The notes: generated by a model not told the origin, from the sequence alone. A stretch of 64,000 nucleotides of DNA from Cymbidium sinense (GCA_021442155.1 CM038228.1:81597095-81661094), one strand, 5' to 3'; positions 1 through 14,215 are shown, counted from the stretch's first letter. A program made the numbers and translations.

Positions 1-2233
1 AAGAAGAAGACTTATTTTTGGAAGCTAAAGGGGATGAGTAAGGAATGCTTATGATACTAGGAAGCCTAGTGAGCATTTCAATCTATTCTATAATTGAACT
101 TTACATTTGTAGGTGAAGAGATTTATTTTGTTTGAGTTGAAATTTTATTAGATTACTAGAACTTATAATCCACCAACACAAGGTTATGCAAATGGCTAAG
201 AGGTGAGGATTTATGCTTGTAGCCCAAGGAAAACAGTTACCTCGGATCCTAAATCTAGGGAGCTTTAGCATAAGCTAAAGAACGACCTATATCTAATCGA
301 AGATGAGCATAAGATTTATCTCCACAAGAGATGATAAATCACCCAACTGTTGGGCTTACAATGGCCTGAAGTGGCTGCTAGCTAACTCCTCCTACACTTT
401 AAATTCATGTAAGCAAATCTAAACTCACTCCCTAAGAGATTAGAGCATGAGTGGTATAAGTAATGACTTAATCTACAAATGCAAATCTCTTCAAATTTTA
501 TTTGATTTTTGACACTTCATTTTGACAAAGGTTTTGGAATTTTTATATGTCTAAATGCATGATGAAGTAAAGTTGTTGGTCAAATCGAAAGAGAAAGAGG
601 GTGAAGCTCCATCAGTATGGGTTTCTCTCACAGGTCAAGAGGTTCTTATGCGTATAAGGACGAGAACCTTCATTTTGCAAGAGTAATTCAAGATGCATGC
701 ATGATGTGAAACATACAACATTCAGCTAAGGGGTTGCTAAATCTTTTAATTATCTTATTTAATGCTTAGGCTTTATGGTGAGGTTATGAGTTATAGAAAA
801 TTTTAATTATGAGTGATTAGTGGGGGTAGAAAGATTAATATTTTCATAGGAGCCTAACCGCATCCAGGCCACACATTAAAGCATCATTCATAAGAAACTA
901 TATAAAGCATGTTGTTTCTAAGGCACAAGCTAAACATAACATCAAACAATTTTATAGCTACTGCAAAAGAATAAGAGGTCGACGTGGTCGGGTACCACCG
1001 TACAACCCGAAAAGTGAAAATGGGTTGCCGAGCTCTACCCTTATACAACCCGTAATACAAAATAATAATTACAATTTATAAATGAATAAGTGCTATGGAG
1101 GATCTTCAAGTCTTCATATCTTCATGTCTCCTTCATTTCTTCTTTTCCCTTTGATTTGGTGGACTTTAAGGCATCACATGACACCCCAAGACAAAGCCTT
1201 ATGACTAATGCGCATCCTAAACTCCCATAGAACTAATCCAATTTTATAATGTAAAATTACATTAAAAGTAGAAAAAGTAAATCTAATCACACATGTAAAA
1301 TAGAAGTTAGTTAAACACACATACAATCCCAAGCAGTTATATATAATTTGGACTTAACACCCTACACATTAGTGACTAAGCCCGTCTGTCCTAGCTTGGG
1401 TTATGCTTAGGGGTTTAAGCAACATACAAAAGAGAGTATTTATGTTTATTTTAAGCACCTCTTAAGCACAATCCCCTGTAGAAAATAATATTATACTAAT
1501 CACGACCTAACATCTAGTCTACGAGGCATACACCCTAACATCCAGTCTATAATAATACATCACTAAACAAAACATACATCATACCAAGCACTGCCCTAAT
1601 ATAAAGCTAGAAATGCTGACTTAATTCTAATGTGTGTGTTAAGGCTTATGTGATATGTCTTGCTAAGCATTAGAGTTGTAGTTCTCTAAGTAGAGAAAGA
1701 TTTAATTTAACATGAATGGTTGATTTCTCTTGAAGTTATTTAATCGATTTGAGAATTTTAATTGGTGTTTTCTTTTGTTTCATATGATTACACTTAGTGA
1801 CTAAGTATTATAATGAGAAGAAAAGTGGATTGCCCTCTTTCATTCCTACCTTAAGCAACTTCTAAAGCATATTAATTTGATTTAGTTCTCTCCAGTGAAT
1901 GGCTTATTACACATTTTAAATTAATCCTAAGTTTAGGCACACTTTAAATAATCTCATTCAATATGAAAGGAATCTTAAAATTAATTTTATTGAATTACTA
2001 TTACATGACATATGTTAAATCATTCCTTTCCATCACATGTGACATGCATATGATTAAATCCTAAGTATACCTACACATACAATATATTTTAGCACACTTA
2101 AATGATGGATGTGAACATGCATATTTAAAGTTTATATTTTCCATTTGATTGAATTATTTAATCATATTGATTTTAAAGCTCTATCCAATTTATTATACAA
2201 AAATACATAGGGATGAAATTAAATAGGTATGTG

Positions 2234-2838
2234 TCATTGTTAACCAAGGAAGTGAGGTAATCAAATGACCTCCTTTGGGCTAGCTAAAGACTAGTATTTG
2301 AAATGTCCATACTATATACTCACTTGCATTTAAACATTTGTAAATTTGCATACATGAATATAAGAAAGAGAGCTCCCAATCACATGATTAGTTAATTCAA
2401 CAACTTAAACAATTATGAATCCATGTATTTTTGATAGAAAAGAGGATTGCCAGTTTATAATTAAATATATACACACATGTATAAAAGACATAAGTAAGTA
2501 CATGCCTTTGTCAACGAGGGAAGTGAGGTAACTAAATGACCTCCTTGGGGCTAGCTAAAGCCTCATATTCCCGGAATGTCTAGACCATATATCCACTTTT
2601 CTTAAATACATACACATGTATTCATAATTAAGAGGATGAAAATCATATTAAAAATTATATTATCTTTAATTGAATTATTTATATGTATGAATTAAAGCTT
2701 TATATAAATTCTAGCATTGAAATACATAAGAATGAAGTCAAATGAGTACTTTCCTTTATTAACCAAGGAAGTGAGGTAATCAAATGACCTCCTTGGGGCT
2801 AGCTAAAACCTTGTATTCTTGGGATATACAAACTATAT
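2234..2838 (-). repeat. Three-copy module in the 3' half of LTR A1
   Basis: A block of about 80 bp recurs near 2234-2318, 2509-2590 and 2750-2838, spaced about 245-275 bp apart. Each copy holds an AAnGAAGTGAGGTAA core, then GACCTCCTT, GGGCTAGCTAAA and a short AATGTC-type tail. The counterpart is present twice in the LTR at 9244-17549 (12018-12115 and 12260-12355) and once in the LTRs at 18896, 27175 and 56917. Copy number therefore varies between LTRs. Confidence 0.7.
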
Positions 2839-5129
2839 ACCCATTAGCATTCACACTTATGCAAATCAACACATGAATAAAAGAAAGAAAGCTTCACATC
2901 ATACACTTAAGTTACATACATCTTTGATGTATTTATAACTAGCATTCTAATATATGTTATGATTCATTTATAAGCTTTTAGAAAAATACATTTGGATTTA
3001 ATAGTGATAGTAGTGACACAGATATTAAATTAAATCAACACATGCAAACTTAACATAAAAAGAAACCACATTTGATTTAATTAATTTTGAAAAGAGATGG
3101 ATGTATAGATCAAATGACATGCAACATTTAACATGATTGTAAAGGAATAACTAAATATAAACATATGATTTCATTCAATCAAATTAATTCTTAAGAACAA
3201 TCATATTAAATAAAATCATTTAAAGTAAATCAAAACTTTTTAATGTCATTTAATATCATGTTAATTTGATTCAAGGAATGTTAGATAAAGTTTGCTAATC
3301 CTAATCCCATCCCCATGTTTGTGAGTTAATTTGGTTTAATGAAATGTGATTAAATTAATTTTATAAGTTAATTAAGTTATTATAAGAATTAAGTTCATTA
3401 ATTAACCCTTACATATGTTACCCTAAAGTAATTAACTAAATAATTATGAGCCAATATGATATGCAAATAAATTGAAAAATAAATTAGCAATGGTCCTAAG
3501 AAATGAAAGGGCCTAATGCAACTGGCTTACGATTAATATAATTAGATTAAGAAACTTAATTAAGTATACTTATGGTTTTCCCCTATATATGAGATGACTA
3601 TAATTTCCTTAAATATCTTTAGGTTATTGAACACTTAAAGATCTACTCCTAAATTAATTAATTAGGATCTGATGTGTTTTAAATTTTAATTAAACTAATT
3701 AAGTAATTAATTAGCCAATTAGTCCTTAATTAATTTTTTTTCTTGAAAAGTGAAGTGAACTTAAGAAAGATTAAAAAAGGGGTCCCATTTATTAATTTAT
3801 TTTTGTTTTAGCTCTCTGATGTCAATTGAAGTATTTTAAAACCATTTTGATAAAATTTCATAATATTTATAAATTTATTTATTTATTTTACTAAAATAGA
3901 CACTTTGAACTTCCAAATTTAATATCTCCCATTCCAGATGTCATGTTGACTTGAAATTTTCCAAGTAGGTAGATTTTATCCTCAATATAAATCCTTGAAA
4001 ATTTCAAATCAATCTGATTTGTATTTTTTAGATTAATCAATAAAATTTATTTTTCACTAAAACCTAAATTAAGCTCAAAATACTTAGTAAAAATTAGGGA
4101 TTTTGGGTTTTTTTTTGGAATCTTCTTGAAAAAGGAAAATCCAATGATTCCTTGTTTGTAATTTTTTGTTAAGTATTTTATTTTCTATACATTTTTTAAT
4201 TTTTAGGTGATTTTATTTAATTTTTAAAAGTAAAAAAATCCTTAATTTCTTACTTAAACCAATAAGCACTATGCGCACTGACTGGGCCATGTGTTTCCAT
4301 GCAACACCATGCAATTGAGTCATGCGGTTCCACGTGACAATGCGATTGTGCGTGCGATGCGATCATTTAAATTTAAGAACGTCATTTTGATCGATTTGTT
4401 GGTCAATTCACGCGAGTGGGTCGAAATTCTACTTCCATTCATAGCCATCCGTCCCTATTGAAGCAGGATTGGATGACTACTGCTTTATCCTCTTCCCAGG
4501 CGAAGAAAGTAATGCCCAAAATAGTGAAACTGAGCATACAAATAAGAAATCGAATGCTGAGGGTCCATTTCAGGCTCGATTTCACAGTGATTCTTGTTGG
4601 AAAACTTCTATTTTTGTATCAGGATTGTTTAAAATGAACGATGTAAGAGATATTTAAGGGAAATTCCTAAAATCGAGTGAGCATTATCACAAACAAAGGA
4701 ACCTATGGACAACTAAAAGATTTGAAAATTACCTCACCGAGGTTGGTTTCTAGTGACTCTATTGATTCGAGCACACTCCTGGATGCGAGGCAAAGCTTTG
4801 GGATAAATCTAGATCCTTGCCTCCTCTTGGAATGTTGTATTCACCAATGGTTGCCACCTTCTTGTTAGAATCCGCTCGATTTTGGTGTTTTTCTAGCCCA
4901 AAGGAAGTGGGGAAAGGGGTATTACTTGGAGGAGCACCTAGAGTGTGTACAATTGCATAATAATTGCTTTGGAGGCCTCTTTTTTTTTTTCTCTTCATAA
5001 TGTGGCCAAAAATCCCATTAAAGTGATAGAGGTGGGCAGTCCTAGCCCACTAAGAGTGGGCTAAAAGGCTATGAAGAACCCCATTTGGTGTATTTGATGG
5101 CTACCAAAGGTGATGGGAGAGTGAACTTT

Positions 5130-6880
5130 CCCAAAAATTGGTGGAATCCTATGTAAAGAGGTTTAACCAATGTGTAATACCTTGGGTTGGACTCATTTGG
5201 ATTTGGGCTAATTTTGGGTTGATCCCAAGGGGGTTTGGGTCGGGTTTGGTCAAGTTCCAAATTTCCATGGGTTGGTTCAAAGGGGTTTGGCTCAATTTGA
5301 CCCTTATAAGTCAAATTAGGCTAAGTTGGGTTAGGTTGACCAATTGGTCAAATTGGGTCAAACCAAAGATTGGGTTAGGTTCAAATGATGATTTGAAGTA
5401 TTTTGGTTCAAGTGGTTTCAACCAATTTGGCCTAGGTTTGATTTTGGCTCTTTTGGATTCATATAGGTCGAATGGGTCAAGTTGACCAAATTGGCTTGGG
5501 TTAGGTGTTGGTTTAAGTTCAATTGGTCAATTGGATAGGATTGTAGGCTTTGGTTTGAGTCAATTTGGATTTAATTTGGTTTTAGGCCAATTTGACCTTT
5601 TAGGTCAATTTGGGCTAAGTTGATCAATTGGGTCTAATTGGTCAAACTAGGCTTAATTATGGTTTTGTTCAAGTTCAACAATCAATTTGGAATGAACTTG
5701 AGCCATTGGTTGCAATCAATTTAGGTTGGATCATGATTTGATATATTTTGGCCATTTAGGTCAATTTGGGTCAACTTGGGTTAAATGGCCAATTGTGTTT
5801 AGTTTGGCTCAATTGATGGTCAATTCATGTTCAATCATTGATTATGAGTTGATGTGAATCAATTGTCTCAATTGATTTGGTGTAGGGTAGGTTTTGGCTA
5901 GTTTGGGTTCATATGGGTTAAAGGGTAGACTTGGTCAAATGATCAAGTTGACTTAGTTTGACCTAATTTAAGGCAAGGTGATCAAGGATCATGGTATGAG
6001 GTCTGGATGGCCTTGGTTCAATCTAATTTGGGTTAGATTAAAACTTAGTTCAAATGGGTTATTTAGATCACTTTAGATCAAGTGAACCTAAATAGGTCAA
6101 TTGGCTTGGTTTTGGTTTGACTAAGTTTAGTTGAATTTATATATGAGTTTAGAATTAAAATATAAATCCAACTGTAATCGATTTGGATTCTAATAGGTTT
6201 GGTTCATATGGTTCATTTTAGGTCAAAAGGGCTAAGTTGGGCTTGACTTGGATTGATTTCAATTTGGCTTGATGATTATAGGTTTCATTTATATTTGGAA
6301 AGATGATTGAAGAAATTATTGATTCAAGAGGAAATCCATTGATGTTGACATGATTCAGATAGGATTTGGCTAAGTCCAAGGAATTAGCTCAAAGGGTTTA
6401 GATTAGGATTTGATTTGATTTGGATTTAGTTTTGGTCACTTAAGTTTATATTTTATTTATATTTGTGAATATAAATGAAGATATAAATGACTTATGAGAA
6501 TATCAATTGAATTTTAAGGGTTTTAAAAGCAAGTTTGGCTAAGTTCATGAAGGTAGGTCCAAAGGGCTTAGCTTGGAATTTGATTGGAATTTGATTTAGT
6601 TCGATTTAGTTATGATTATTTAAATTTATATTTCACATATATTTGTGAAGAAGATTGAAGATATGATTGATTCATGAATAGATCAATCAATTTTGAATTG
6701 AATTAGGTGGAGATTTGACTAAGTCCATGGAATTTAATCATAAGGCTTAAGGAAGATTTAGGAGTTTGAATTTGATCTTGGGTTTTAATCATTTGGATTT
6801 GAGTTTGGATTTGAATTTGGTACATTGGTTGATGGATTGAATTGATCTTGGAGAAAATCAATTGAATTTGGATTGATTTT
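5130..6880 (-). repeat. GGTCAA-rich and palindrome-bearing tandem arrays of LTR A1
   Basis: Two degenerate arrays lie side by side. From 5130 to about 6120 the sequence is dominated by GGTCAA/TTGACC words in units of about 150 bp. From about 6280 to 6760, units of about 180 bp each carry an A/T palindrome (for example near 6448 and 6632). The same two arrays occur in every LTR of the window. The long open frames here are by-products of the repeat and not genes. Confidence 0.7.
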
Positions 6881-6885
6881 GAATC

Positions 6886-8314
6886 CACCGAGGATGGGTG
6901 TATGAACCTTCCACTAGGGAAGCAGGTAAGGGTCATCTGCTGGGGATAAGAGTTTATGAGTTTTATTTTATAGATTTGTTTAGGGATGTATCTGCTGGGG
7001 AAAAGAGTTTGGTTGGATTTCTTTGATTTAGACTCCACGGAGAGTTAGTTTAATTTGTTATGGCTCCACTGGAGAGGACAATTTTGAATTGAGGGCATAT
7101 CCACTAGGATGTGAACTCGGTTAAATTGATGGGTTTTAATTTTGATTTGGCTCATGGACCCAGTCGGTGTGCGATGGACCCACTAAGAAGGGGCCACGGG
7201 GGCCTTGGCCTACCTTAGATTTATAAGTCCAAATGAGTAGTCTACCAGCCACAAGGTATGACTATCCAACTTAAAGGTGACTACTGAGAGAGTTCCGTTA
7301 GGGACTTATCACTCAAAAGTAGTCAAGGTTAATTTTATTTTAATTTGATGGACCCAGTCGGTGTGCTATGGATCGCACTGAGAAAGGGCAATGTCGGCCT
7401 TGACCTATCTCAGGTTTATCGATCCAAAGGGGTAGTATACCGGACGAAGGGTAGGACTATCTAACCTAAGTGGTGCTTTTCAGTGTGCAACGACTATGTT
7501 AGAAAGAAGGCATAGCAGACTTACATCTTCCAAAGTAAAGAACAGGTACTGGGGTGACCTGTTGGTAGCACAACAAATTGAACCCGACCTAGGGCTGCCC
7601 GTTGGTGTGCAACGGTCATGTTGAAAAGAATGTGTAGCAGACTTACATATTCCAAAGCAAGGATGATCATTAGGGTGACCTGTTGGTGGCACAACAAGTC
7701 AAACCTGGCCTAAGGGCGACTACTGAGAGAGTGCCACTGGGGACTTATCTCAACTCAAGAGTAGTTAGGCGATTTCTATAGGGAGTTTTGTTGACACTAC
7801 CTTAGAGATATGATGCCTGCTTAAGAAAGGTGTCGCTAGGGGTGTTCTCCTAATCCACATGCAAACATAAATTTTGCTTTGTTTGTTATCGTGGAACCTG
7901 TTGGAGTGCGAGGGATCACACTAAGAAGAAGCTATGTTGGCCTTGACTTATCTCAGATTCACTGGACCAAGGGAGGATCTGTGCATCTATGGAATAGAAT
8001 CTCCAACCACAGGGGTGGTTACTAGGAAAGGGGGACTATCCAATCCAAGAGTAATCCAGGTAGTGTCTAAATGGGGTCATAAAGGATGTGATCCAAATAA
8101 AGTGCCCACAGGGGAGGTGCCACTAAGGGTGTTATCCTGATCGCTGAAGAAAAAAAGCTTGTAGGTGTATAGTGGACAACTCAAGGAGAAAGTATAGTAG
8201 ACTTACATCTACCATGAGTGGTGTATCCACTGGGTGGGTCATTGTCAGTATAGCAAGAACCAACCAACCTAAGGTGCCTGTCGCTGTGCGACGATCAGCC
8301 TAGAAAGAAGGCCT
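6886..8314 (-). mobile_element. 3' untranslated repeat region of element M
   Basis: This is non-coding internal sequence of a Tat/Ogre-like element on the minus strand. It matches, in reverse complement, the region between integrase and 3' LTR at 24620-27174: 7985-8130 corresponds to 25720-25845, and 6895-6935 to about 26930-26970. It contains irregular direct repeats. The ATGGACCCAGTCGGTGTG unit starts near 7153 and 7348, and the unit ending GCAGACTTACAT..TCCAAAG occurs near 7515 and 7640. It is flanked by the LTR at 1-6885, to which it belongs as the 3' region. At 8314 it is interrupted by the TG terminus of a plus-strand LTR. The matching upstream pol body may be the minus-strand block at 35216-39663. 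Confidence 0.65.
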
Positions 8315-9243
8315 TGTTGACCTCACTTTTGGAGTGAGTTCTCAACCTCCTCTTCTCAGACCTAGGAACCTTCTAGATATTAAGATTTCTTTAGTTATAA
8401 GACACTTCTAATGATTAGGTGAACACTTAACCAAAGCCTAGAGACTTAGAAGGGTTAGCCATAAGGGTAGGTCATGCCTTAGAGATTTAGGGAGACTTGC
8501 CCATCTTGTGGCCTAAACCCAACCTATGTTCACCTTCTCAAACCAAACCTCAAATCCACATCCAATACCAACCCCAAATCTAAACTCAATTCCAAATGAT
8601 TGAAACCCAAAATCAAATTTAAACTCCCAAATCCTCCTTAAGCCTTATGATTGAATTCCATGGACTTAGCCAAATCTCCACCCAATTCAATCCAAACTTG
8701 ATTGATCTCCTCATGAATCAATCATAACTTCATTTATATTCATAAATATAAATGAAATATAAATTCAAATGACCAAAAATAAACTAAACTAAATCCAAAC
8801 TCAACTAAATTTCTTTCTAAGCCCTTTCGACCTTCCTCCATGAGCTTGGTCAAATTTGCTTCCAAATCACTCCAAATTCAAGTGATTTTCTCATAAGCCA
8901 TTTATACCTTCATTTATATTCCCAAATATAAATGAAATATAAATTCAAATAGCCAAAACTAAATCCAAAATTAAATCAAAACCCTTTAAGCCAATTTCTT
9001 GGACTTAACCAAAACCCATCCAAATAAAGTCAAAACTAATGGATTTTGTCATGAATCAATCATTCCTTCAATCATCTATCTAAATATAAATGAAATCTGC
9101 AATCATCAAGCCAAACCAAAATTAACTCGAGTCAAATCCAAGCCCATTTGACTTGAAATATTCAAATGAACTAAAACACATTTTAACCCAAACCAATCAC
9201 AATTGAATTTATATATCAATCCCAAATCCATATTTAAACTCAA
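8315..9243 (+). mobile_element. LTR L0, 5' part, split by a solo LTR
   Basis: The segment begins with the family's LTR terminus, TGTTGACCTCACTTTTGGAG, preceded by the flank GGCCT. It then follows the LTR plan: the opening ~225 bp, then units with CATTTATATT and ATATAAATG palindromes at about 8738 and 8910. At 9243 it is interrupted by the 8306-bp solo LTR and continues at 17555 with matching sequence. Joining the two sides across the target duplication restores the alignment with LTR L2 near 28520-28570. It inserted into the 3' repeats of element M. Confidence 0.75.
9239..9243. repeat. Target site duplication, left copy (CTCAA)
   Basis: CTCAA directly abuts the 3' terminus of the minus-strand solo LTR (TGTGGTG on the plus strand, CACCACA on its own strand). 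An identical CTCAA stands at 17550-17554. Five bases is the size made by Ty3/gypsy integrases. Confidence 0.85.
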
Positions 9244-12017
9244 TGTGGTGTTTACTTTTGGATTGCTTTCATTTGTGTGTGCATATGTGAGAGGACACCA
9301 TGCAGATATGAGGATGTCGTTCTTGAGGTAATTATGTACTACATTAAAGAATAGTGCACTATCTCGAGAGATAGAAGTAACTACCCTATAATGGACCTAA
9401 TCATCTAATAAAAACCCCTAAGGCATGATGGGTATTCAAATATATAAGAGATTTTTCCCTACTTTACATAAAAAAGTAAAGTAAGGTTTATTTAAACTAG
9501 GTTCGATAAGTTCCCTATGGAGGCAAGCCTCCATAGTTAATTACATCTTAAGAAAAGTGAGTCCCTTAAGAATACTCTTGATTAAAATAGGTGATCATTA
9601 TCTTCAAAGAATTCAAAGATAGGACTATCAAAGGATTGGTTGTACTTTAGAAAACCAAGTGAGATAGATCAAAGGGGAGAGTTATTGTCGAAACCAAAGG
9701 GGATGAGTAGGGAGCACTCATGATACTAGGAGACCTAGTGAGCACTCTAATCTATCCTATGGTTGAGATTTATGAATTTGAAATTAAGGAGATTTATTTA
9801 TTTGAGTTAAAATTTTATTTAGAAATCTAGGACTTATAATTCCATAATACAAGATTGTAGAAATGCATAAGAGGTGAAGATTTATACTTGTAGCCCGCAA
9901 AGGGAAATAATAACCTCAGATTCTAAATCTAGGAAGCTTTGGCGAGGGCCAAAACATGACCTTAATATAAGGTGAAAGTGAGTATATGATTTACCTCCAC
10001 AATATAGAGTAAACCACCCGACTGCTGGACTTATTATCACCTAGAGTGGCTACCAACTAACTCATTCAATGCTTTAAATCTATGTAGGTAAGTCATATGC
10101 TTTGCAAGATGGTTAGGCTATTATTTATTTTGAAGAGAAGCTAATTCCTTAAATCCACTCCCTAAGAGACTAAAGCATGAGGGGTATGAATAATGACTTA
10201 ATCTAATGCAATTTTTTATCACATTTTATTTAATTTGGGACTCTTTATTTTGACATAGGCTATGAAATTTTGTATGCCTAAATGCATGAGAAATTGATTA
10301 TGGGCCAAATCAAGAGGGAAAGTGGTGTTCTTCCATCATAGGCTCTTAAAGGTTAAGCCCATTCTATTTGGAAAAGATGGAAGCCCTCTCTTAGCAAGAG
10401 TGAAACAAGATGGTTATGCATGATGTTCAACATACAATCATCTAGCTAAAGGGGTTGCTAAATATTTTATTATCTTAATTTAGTGCCTAGGCTTTTTTAT
10501 GTGACGTTATGAATTATTTTAAAATTTTAGTTATGAGTTATTAATGGGGTAGAAAATTTATTTTTTATCCTTAGAGCCAAATCGTATACAAGCCACTTAA
10601 CAATCACCAATCATAAAGAAACTATAAAAAGACATGCTATTTCTAATGCACAAGCTAAACAAAATATCAAACAATTCTATAAAGCTATCACAAATGGATA
10701 AGAGGCCGATGCGGTCAGGTACCGCCGTACAACCCGAAAAGAAATGTGGGTAGCTGAGCTCTACCCTTATATATCCAAGTATAATGAAAGAATAATTACA
10801 ATTATAAAATGATAAGTGTTATGGGGGGTCTTCATTCTTCATCCTCCATTCTACACTCTTTATCTTTCATTCCTTCATTTTTAATTTGCTCCATTTCTTT
10901 CTTTCTTTTGGTTTGATTGAGATATTGTTTACTTCAAAGGCATCACATGATGTATAAGTCTTAGTCTTATAATCAATTTTCATCCTAATGCCCCATAACA
11001 CTTATCCTAATCCTAATGCAAAATTACATTAAAAGAGAAGAAAAGTAAAGCTAGCTACACATGCAAAACAAGTATTAGCTAAACACACCATACAACCCAA
11101 ACAGTTATATGAATAATTTAGATTTAGCACCTCATAGATGGGTAACCAAGCCCACCTATCCTAACTTGGGCTATGCTTATGGGCTAAGCAACTTGCACAA
11201 CAAAATGCATTATATTTTTATCACAGTGGCCCCTTAAGCACGACCCCCAACATAAAATATGATTAGGCTAATATCAGCCTAACATCCAAACTACGCACAT
11301 ACATCCTAACATCTAGTCTAAAATAATACATCACAAAACCAAACGTACACCAAATAATTCACTGTCTTAACATAAAGGTAAAAATGGCTACTTAATCTAA
11401 TGTGTATGTGTTAAGGCTTGTGTGGTATGTCCTAATTAGGCTTTAGAGTTATGAATTTCTAAGTGTGGGGGATTTAATTTATAAAGAGTTGGTTTCTCTT
11501 TAAGTGGTTTAATTAATTTAAAGATTTTACTTAGTATTTTCTTTTATTTCATATAGCCTACACTTAGCAACTAAGTGTTATAAACAGAAGAAAGAGAGGG
11601 AATCTCTCTTTTATCCTTACCTTAAGTCATTTCTAAGGTAAGTTAATTAGCTTAGTTTTCTTTAATGAATGGATTATTATGTGTTTGAATTAACTCTAAG
11701 TTTAGGTTCACTCTAAATAACCTTATTCAATAAGAAAGATATCTTAAGATTAATTAAAATAGATTACTATCACATAACACACATTCATTCATTTCTTTCC
11801 ATCATGTATATCATGCATATGAATAATCCTAAGCATACATATACATGCAATGTAAATCTTAGCATACTTTTATGATGAATGCAAATAAATGTATTTTTAA
11901 CTTAAATATTTCATTTATTGATTGAATTATGAATGCATGCCTTATTACATAGAAAATAGAGATTTTTCATCCATTAGCTAGATACACTTTCACATGTATA
12001 AAAGTTTTAAGTGAGTA

Positions 12018-12355
12018 TGTCGTCATTGTTTTCTACACTAGGGGCATAAAGTACAAGACCTACTTAGGGCTACTTAAAGCCTTGCAGCCCCGGGATGTCC
12101 AGATTAATATACAACTTTTCTTAGATACATGTAGATGTATGAACAACTATAAGAATAGAAAAATCCATGCAAAAGTTATGTTTGATTTATTTGATTTTTT
12201 ATTCTTATTCATTAGCAACATCATGCATGCATATGTATAAGAGTTTTAAGTGAAAATGACATCATTATTTTCTACACCAGGGGCGTGTGGTACAAGACCT
12301 ACTTAGGGCTACTTAAAAGCCTTGCAGCCCCGGGATGTCCAAACTAATATACCAC
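12018..12355 (-). repeat. Two-copy module in solo LTR S
   Basis: Near-identical blocks of about 95 bp lie at 12018-12115 and 12260-12355, about 243 bp apart. Both contain ACAAGACCTACTTAGGGCTA and CAGCCCCGGGATGTCCA. It is the counterpart of the three-copy module in LTR A1 and of the single copies in L1, L2 and L3. Confidence 0.8.
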
Positions 12356-14099
12356 TTTCTCAGATATATATGAATGTACAAAAAGAACCACATGAATAAG
12401 GAATCATGCAAGAAGTCACATTTGATTTGGTTGTTTGATTTATGTATGTGAGATGAAATTCTTTCTAAGTCTTAACATGGAGATGCACAAGAATAGATTT
12501 AGGCAAATATTGTGTTCTTTTTAAATGAACTATACACTTGCAAATCCTATGTGACTCTATGTTAAGATAAGGAAAGAGAACTTCATATTACACTTCTTAT
12601 ACTATCATCACATGCAAGTTTATAGATATTTATAATTAACACTACTTCATTTATAATAATTTATTTATAGGTTTTGAAAATAGCTTTTGATTTAATAGTG
12701 ATAATAGCCACACATTTTAATTTAAGTCAAGACATGCAATTTGACATAAATGAAAATATTTTATTTAATTAATTTTCAAAAGAAATGAATGTATGATTTC
12801 ATATGATAAATAATATTTAGCATGATTGGAAAGAAATAAAGGAATGTAATCACACGATTTTATTCATCCCAATTAATGCCTAAGGACAATCATATTATAT
12901 AAGGTTATTTAAAATAAACCAAAATTCTTTAAAGATATTTTTTTTAACTTTGAATTTGATTTGATTTAGGAAATTTGAAAGAGGTTTGCTAATCCTAACC
13001 CATTTCCCCATGTGTGAGTTAATTTGGTTTAATAAAGAATATTTAAGTTGATTTTATGTTTTAATTAGGTTAAAGTATGAATTAAGTGAATTAATTAACC
13101 CTTACCTATAACACCTTAAGTTAATTAACTAATTAATAATAAGCCATTATGATATGAAACCATATGAAAAATAAATTTGCAACACTCTTAAGAAATGAAA
13201 GGGACCTAATGCAATTGGATTATGATAAATAGTTAATTAAGCTTAAGGGATCTCACTTAATTACTTTTATGATTTTCTCACACATGTGAGCCAACCATAA
13301 TTTCATTATCTCTCACCTTGGGTTATTGAACACCTAAGGGGCTACACAAGATAAATTAAGAGTTGCTTAGGTGTGGATGAACTAATTTTTAAATATAATT
13401 TCATTAAGCCTTTAATTAATTGATTAAATACTTTGGTTATGTTTTAATTTGAATGATGAAATTGACTTAGGGGAAAGGATCAAAGGCAAGGCCCCAATCC
13501 TAATCCCTAAATCATTTTTAACATTCAATTAGATTATAATTTCCCTATCTTGAAGATTAATCACTTAATTAATCAATTAATCATTCCATTAACCATTAAT
13601 TAATTTGATTTTAAAGATAAAGAAGACTTAGGAAATGAATTAGGAAAAGTATCCCCAATCACATTCCCTAAGTTATCTCACTATTCAAGAGAGGTGATTA
13701 GGTTTAAATAATTAATCAAGTTATTGTCCATTTGTTAATTATGATTAATTAGATTAATAGAGTGATTAGAGCTTAATCAAGTAATTTTCCTAATTAAGCA
13801 ATCAAAAAATCTCAAAAAAATAGCGGAGGTAGAGGTCATCCCCTTAAGCATCCAAAGAAAATTTAAGATTAATTGAGTGATTAATTAAGATGTAATTAAG
13901 CTAACTAAATTTTTAATAAAATCATAATTAAGCTAAAATATTTGTTCAAAATCAATTAATAAAAATTTTTATTGATTCTGCTCTGAAATATCTTCAAAAT
14001 GAGCATAAGTTTGTATTTTTTGGATTTGTCTACAATTAGTTATGATTTTAGGAAGTTTTTGAATAAAAAATTAATTAATTAGTCATAATTAAAGTCTTA

Positions 14100-14215
14100 A
14101 TCTAGTCGGGCCAGTGAGGCGATACGCTTTCCATGTGGTGTGACGGATTATATTTAAGTAACACTCACCGGTCGGACGCTTTTATGGATCGGATCTAAGA
14201 TCGACGCCATGATTT
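14100..14215 (-). promoter_or_regulatory. Candidate LTR promoter zone in S
   Basis: This is a short CpG-richer stretch in an otherwise AT-rich LTR. On the minus strand it contains a TTAAATATAA box next to CCGTCACACCACATGG. Zones of the same character occur at equivalent positions in the other LTRs (about 4260-4400, 22200-22360, 30560-30720, 42000-42300 and 60300-60500). A promoter role is inferred from position and composition only. Confidence 0.3.

Larger units (their letters stand above)
1..6885 (-). mobile_element. Giant LTR copy A1 (Tat/Ogre-like), partial
   Basis: This is a minus-strand LTR of a Ty3/gypsy element, recognised by collinear similarity to the complete LTR at 9244-17549. Shared landmarks are the block at 1-120 (compare 9690-9800), the GTACCnCCGTACAACCCG block near 990 (compare 10715), the AT-rich TTAATTAA stretch at 3300-4250, the promoter-like zone near 4260-4400, the GGTCAA-rich array at 5130-6120 and the A/T palindromes at 6290-6650. 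About 430 bp of the LTR 3' end lies off the left edge. The first ~225 bp (TG end) are missing at 6885, where it abuts the element's own 3' untranslated repeats, so a small deletion removed that junction. No protein-coding sequence is expected. It belongs to the same subfamily as the copies at 8315, 9244 and 39664. Confidence 0.8.

Noticed and set aside
5069..5485. Open frames of 81-115 codons on both strands
   Set aside because: They lie in the GGTCAA-rich LTR array. The peptides are low-complexity (repeated WVKL/NQFGL-type words) and similar frames recur in every copy of the array on either strand (20482, 29218, 58926), so they are repeat by-products.
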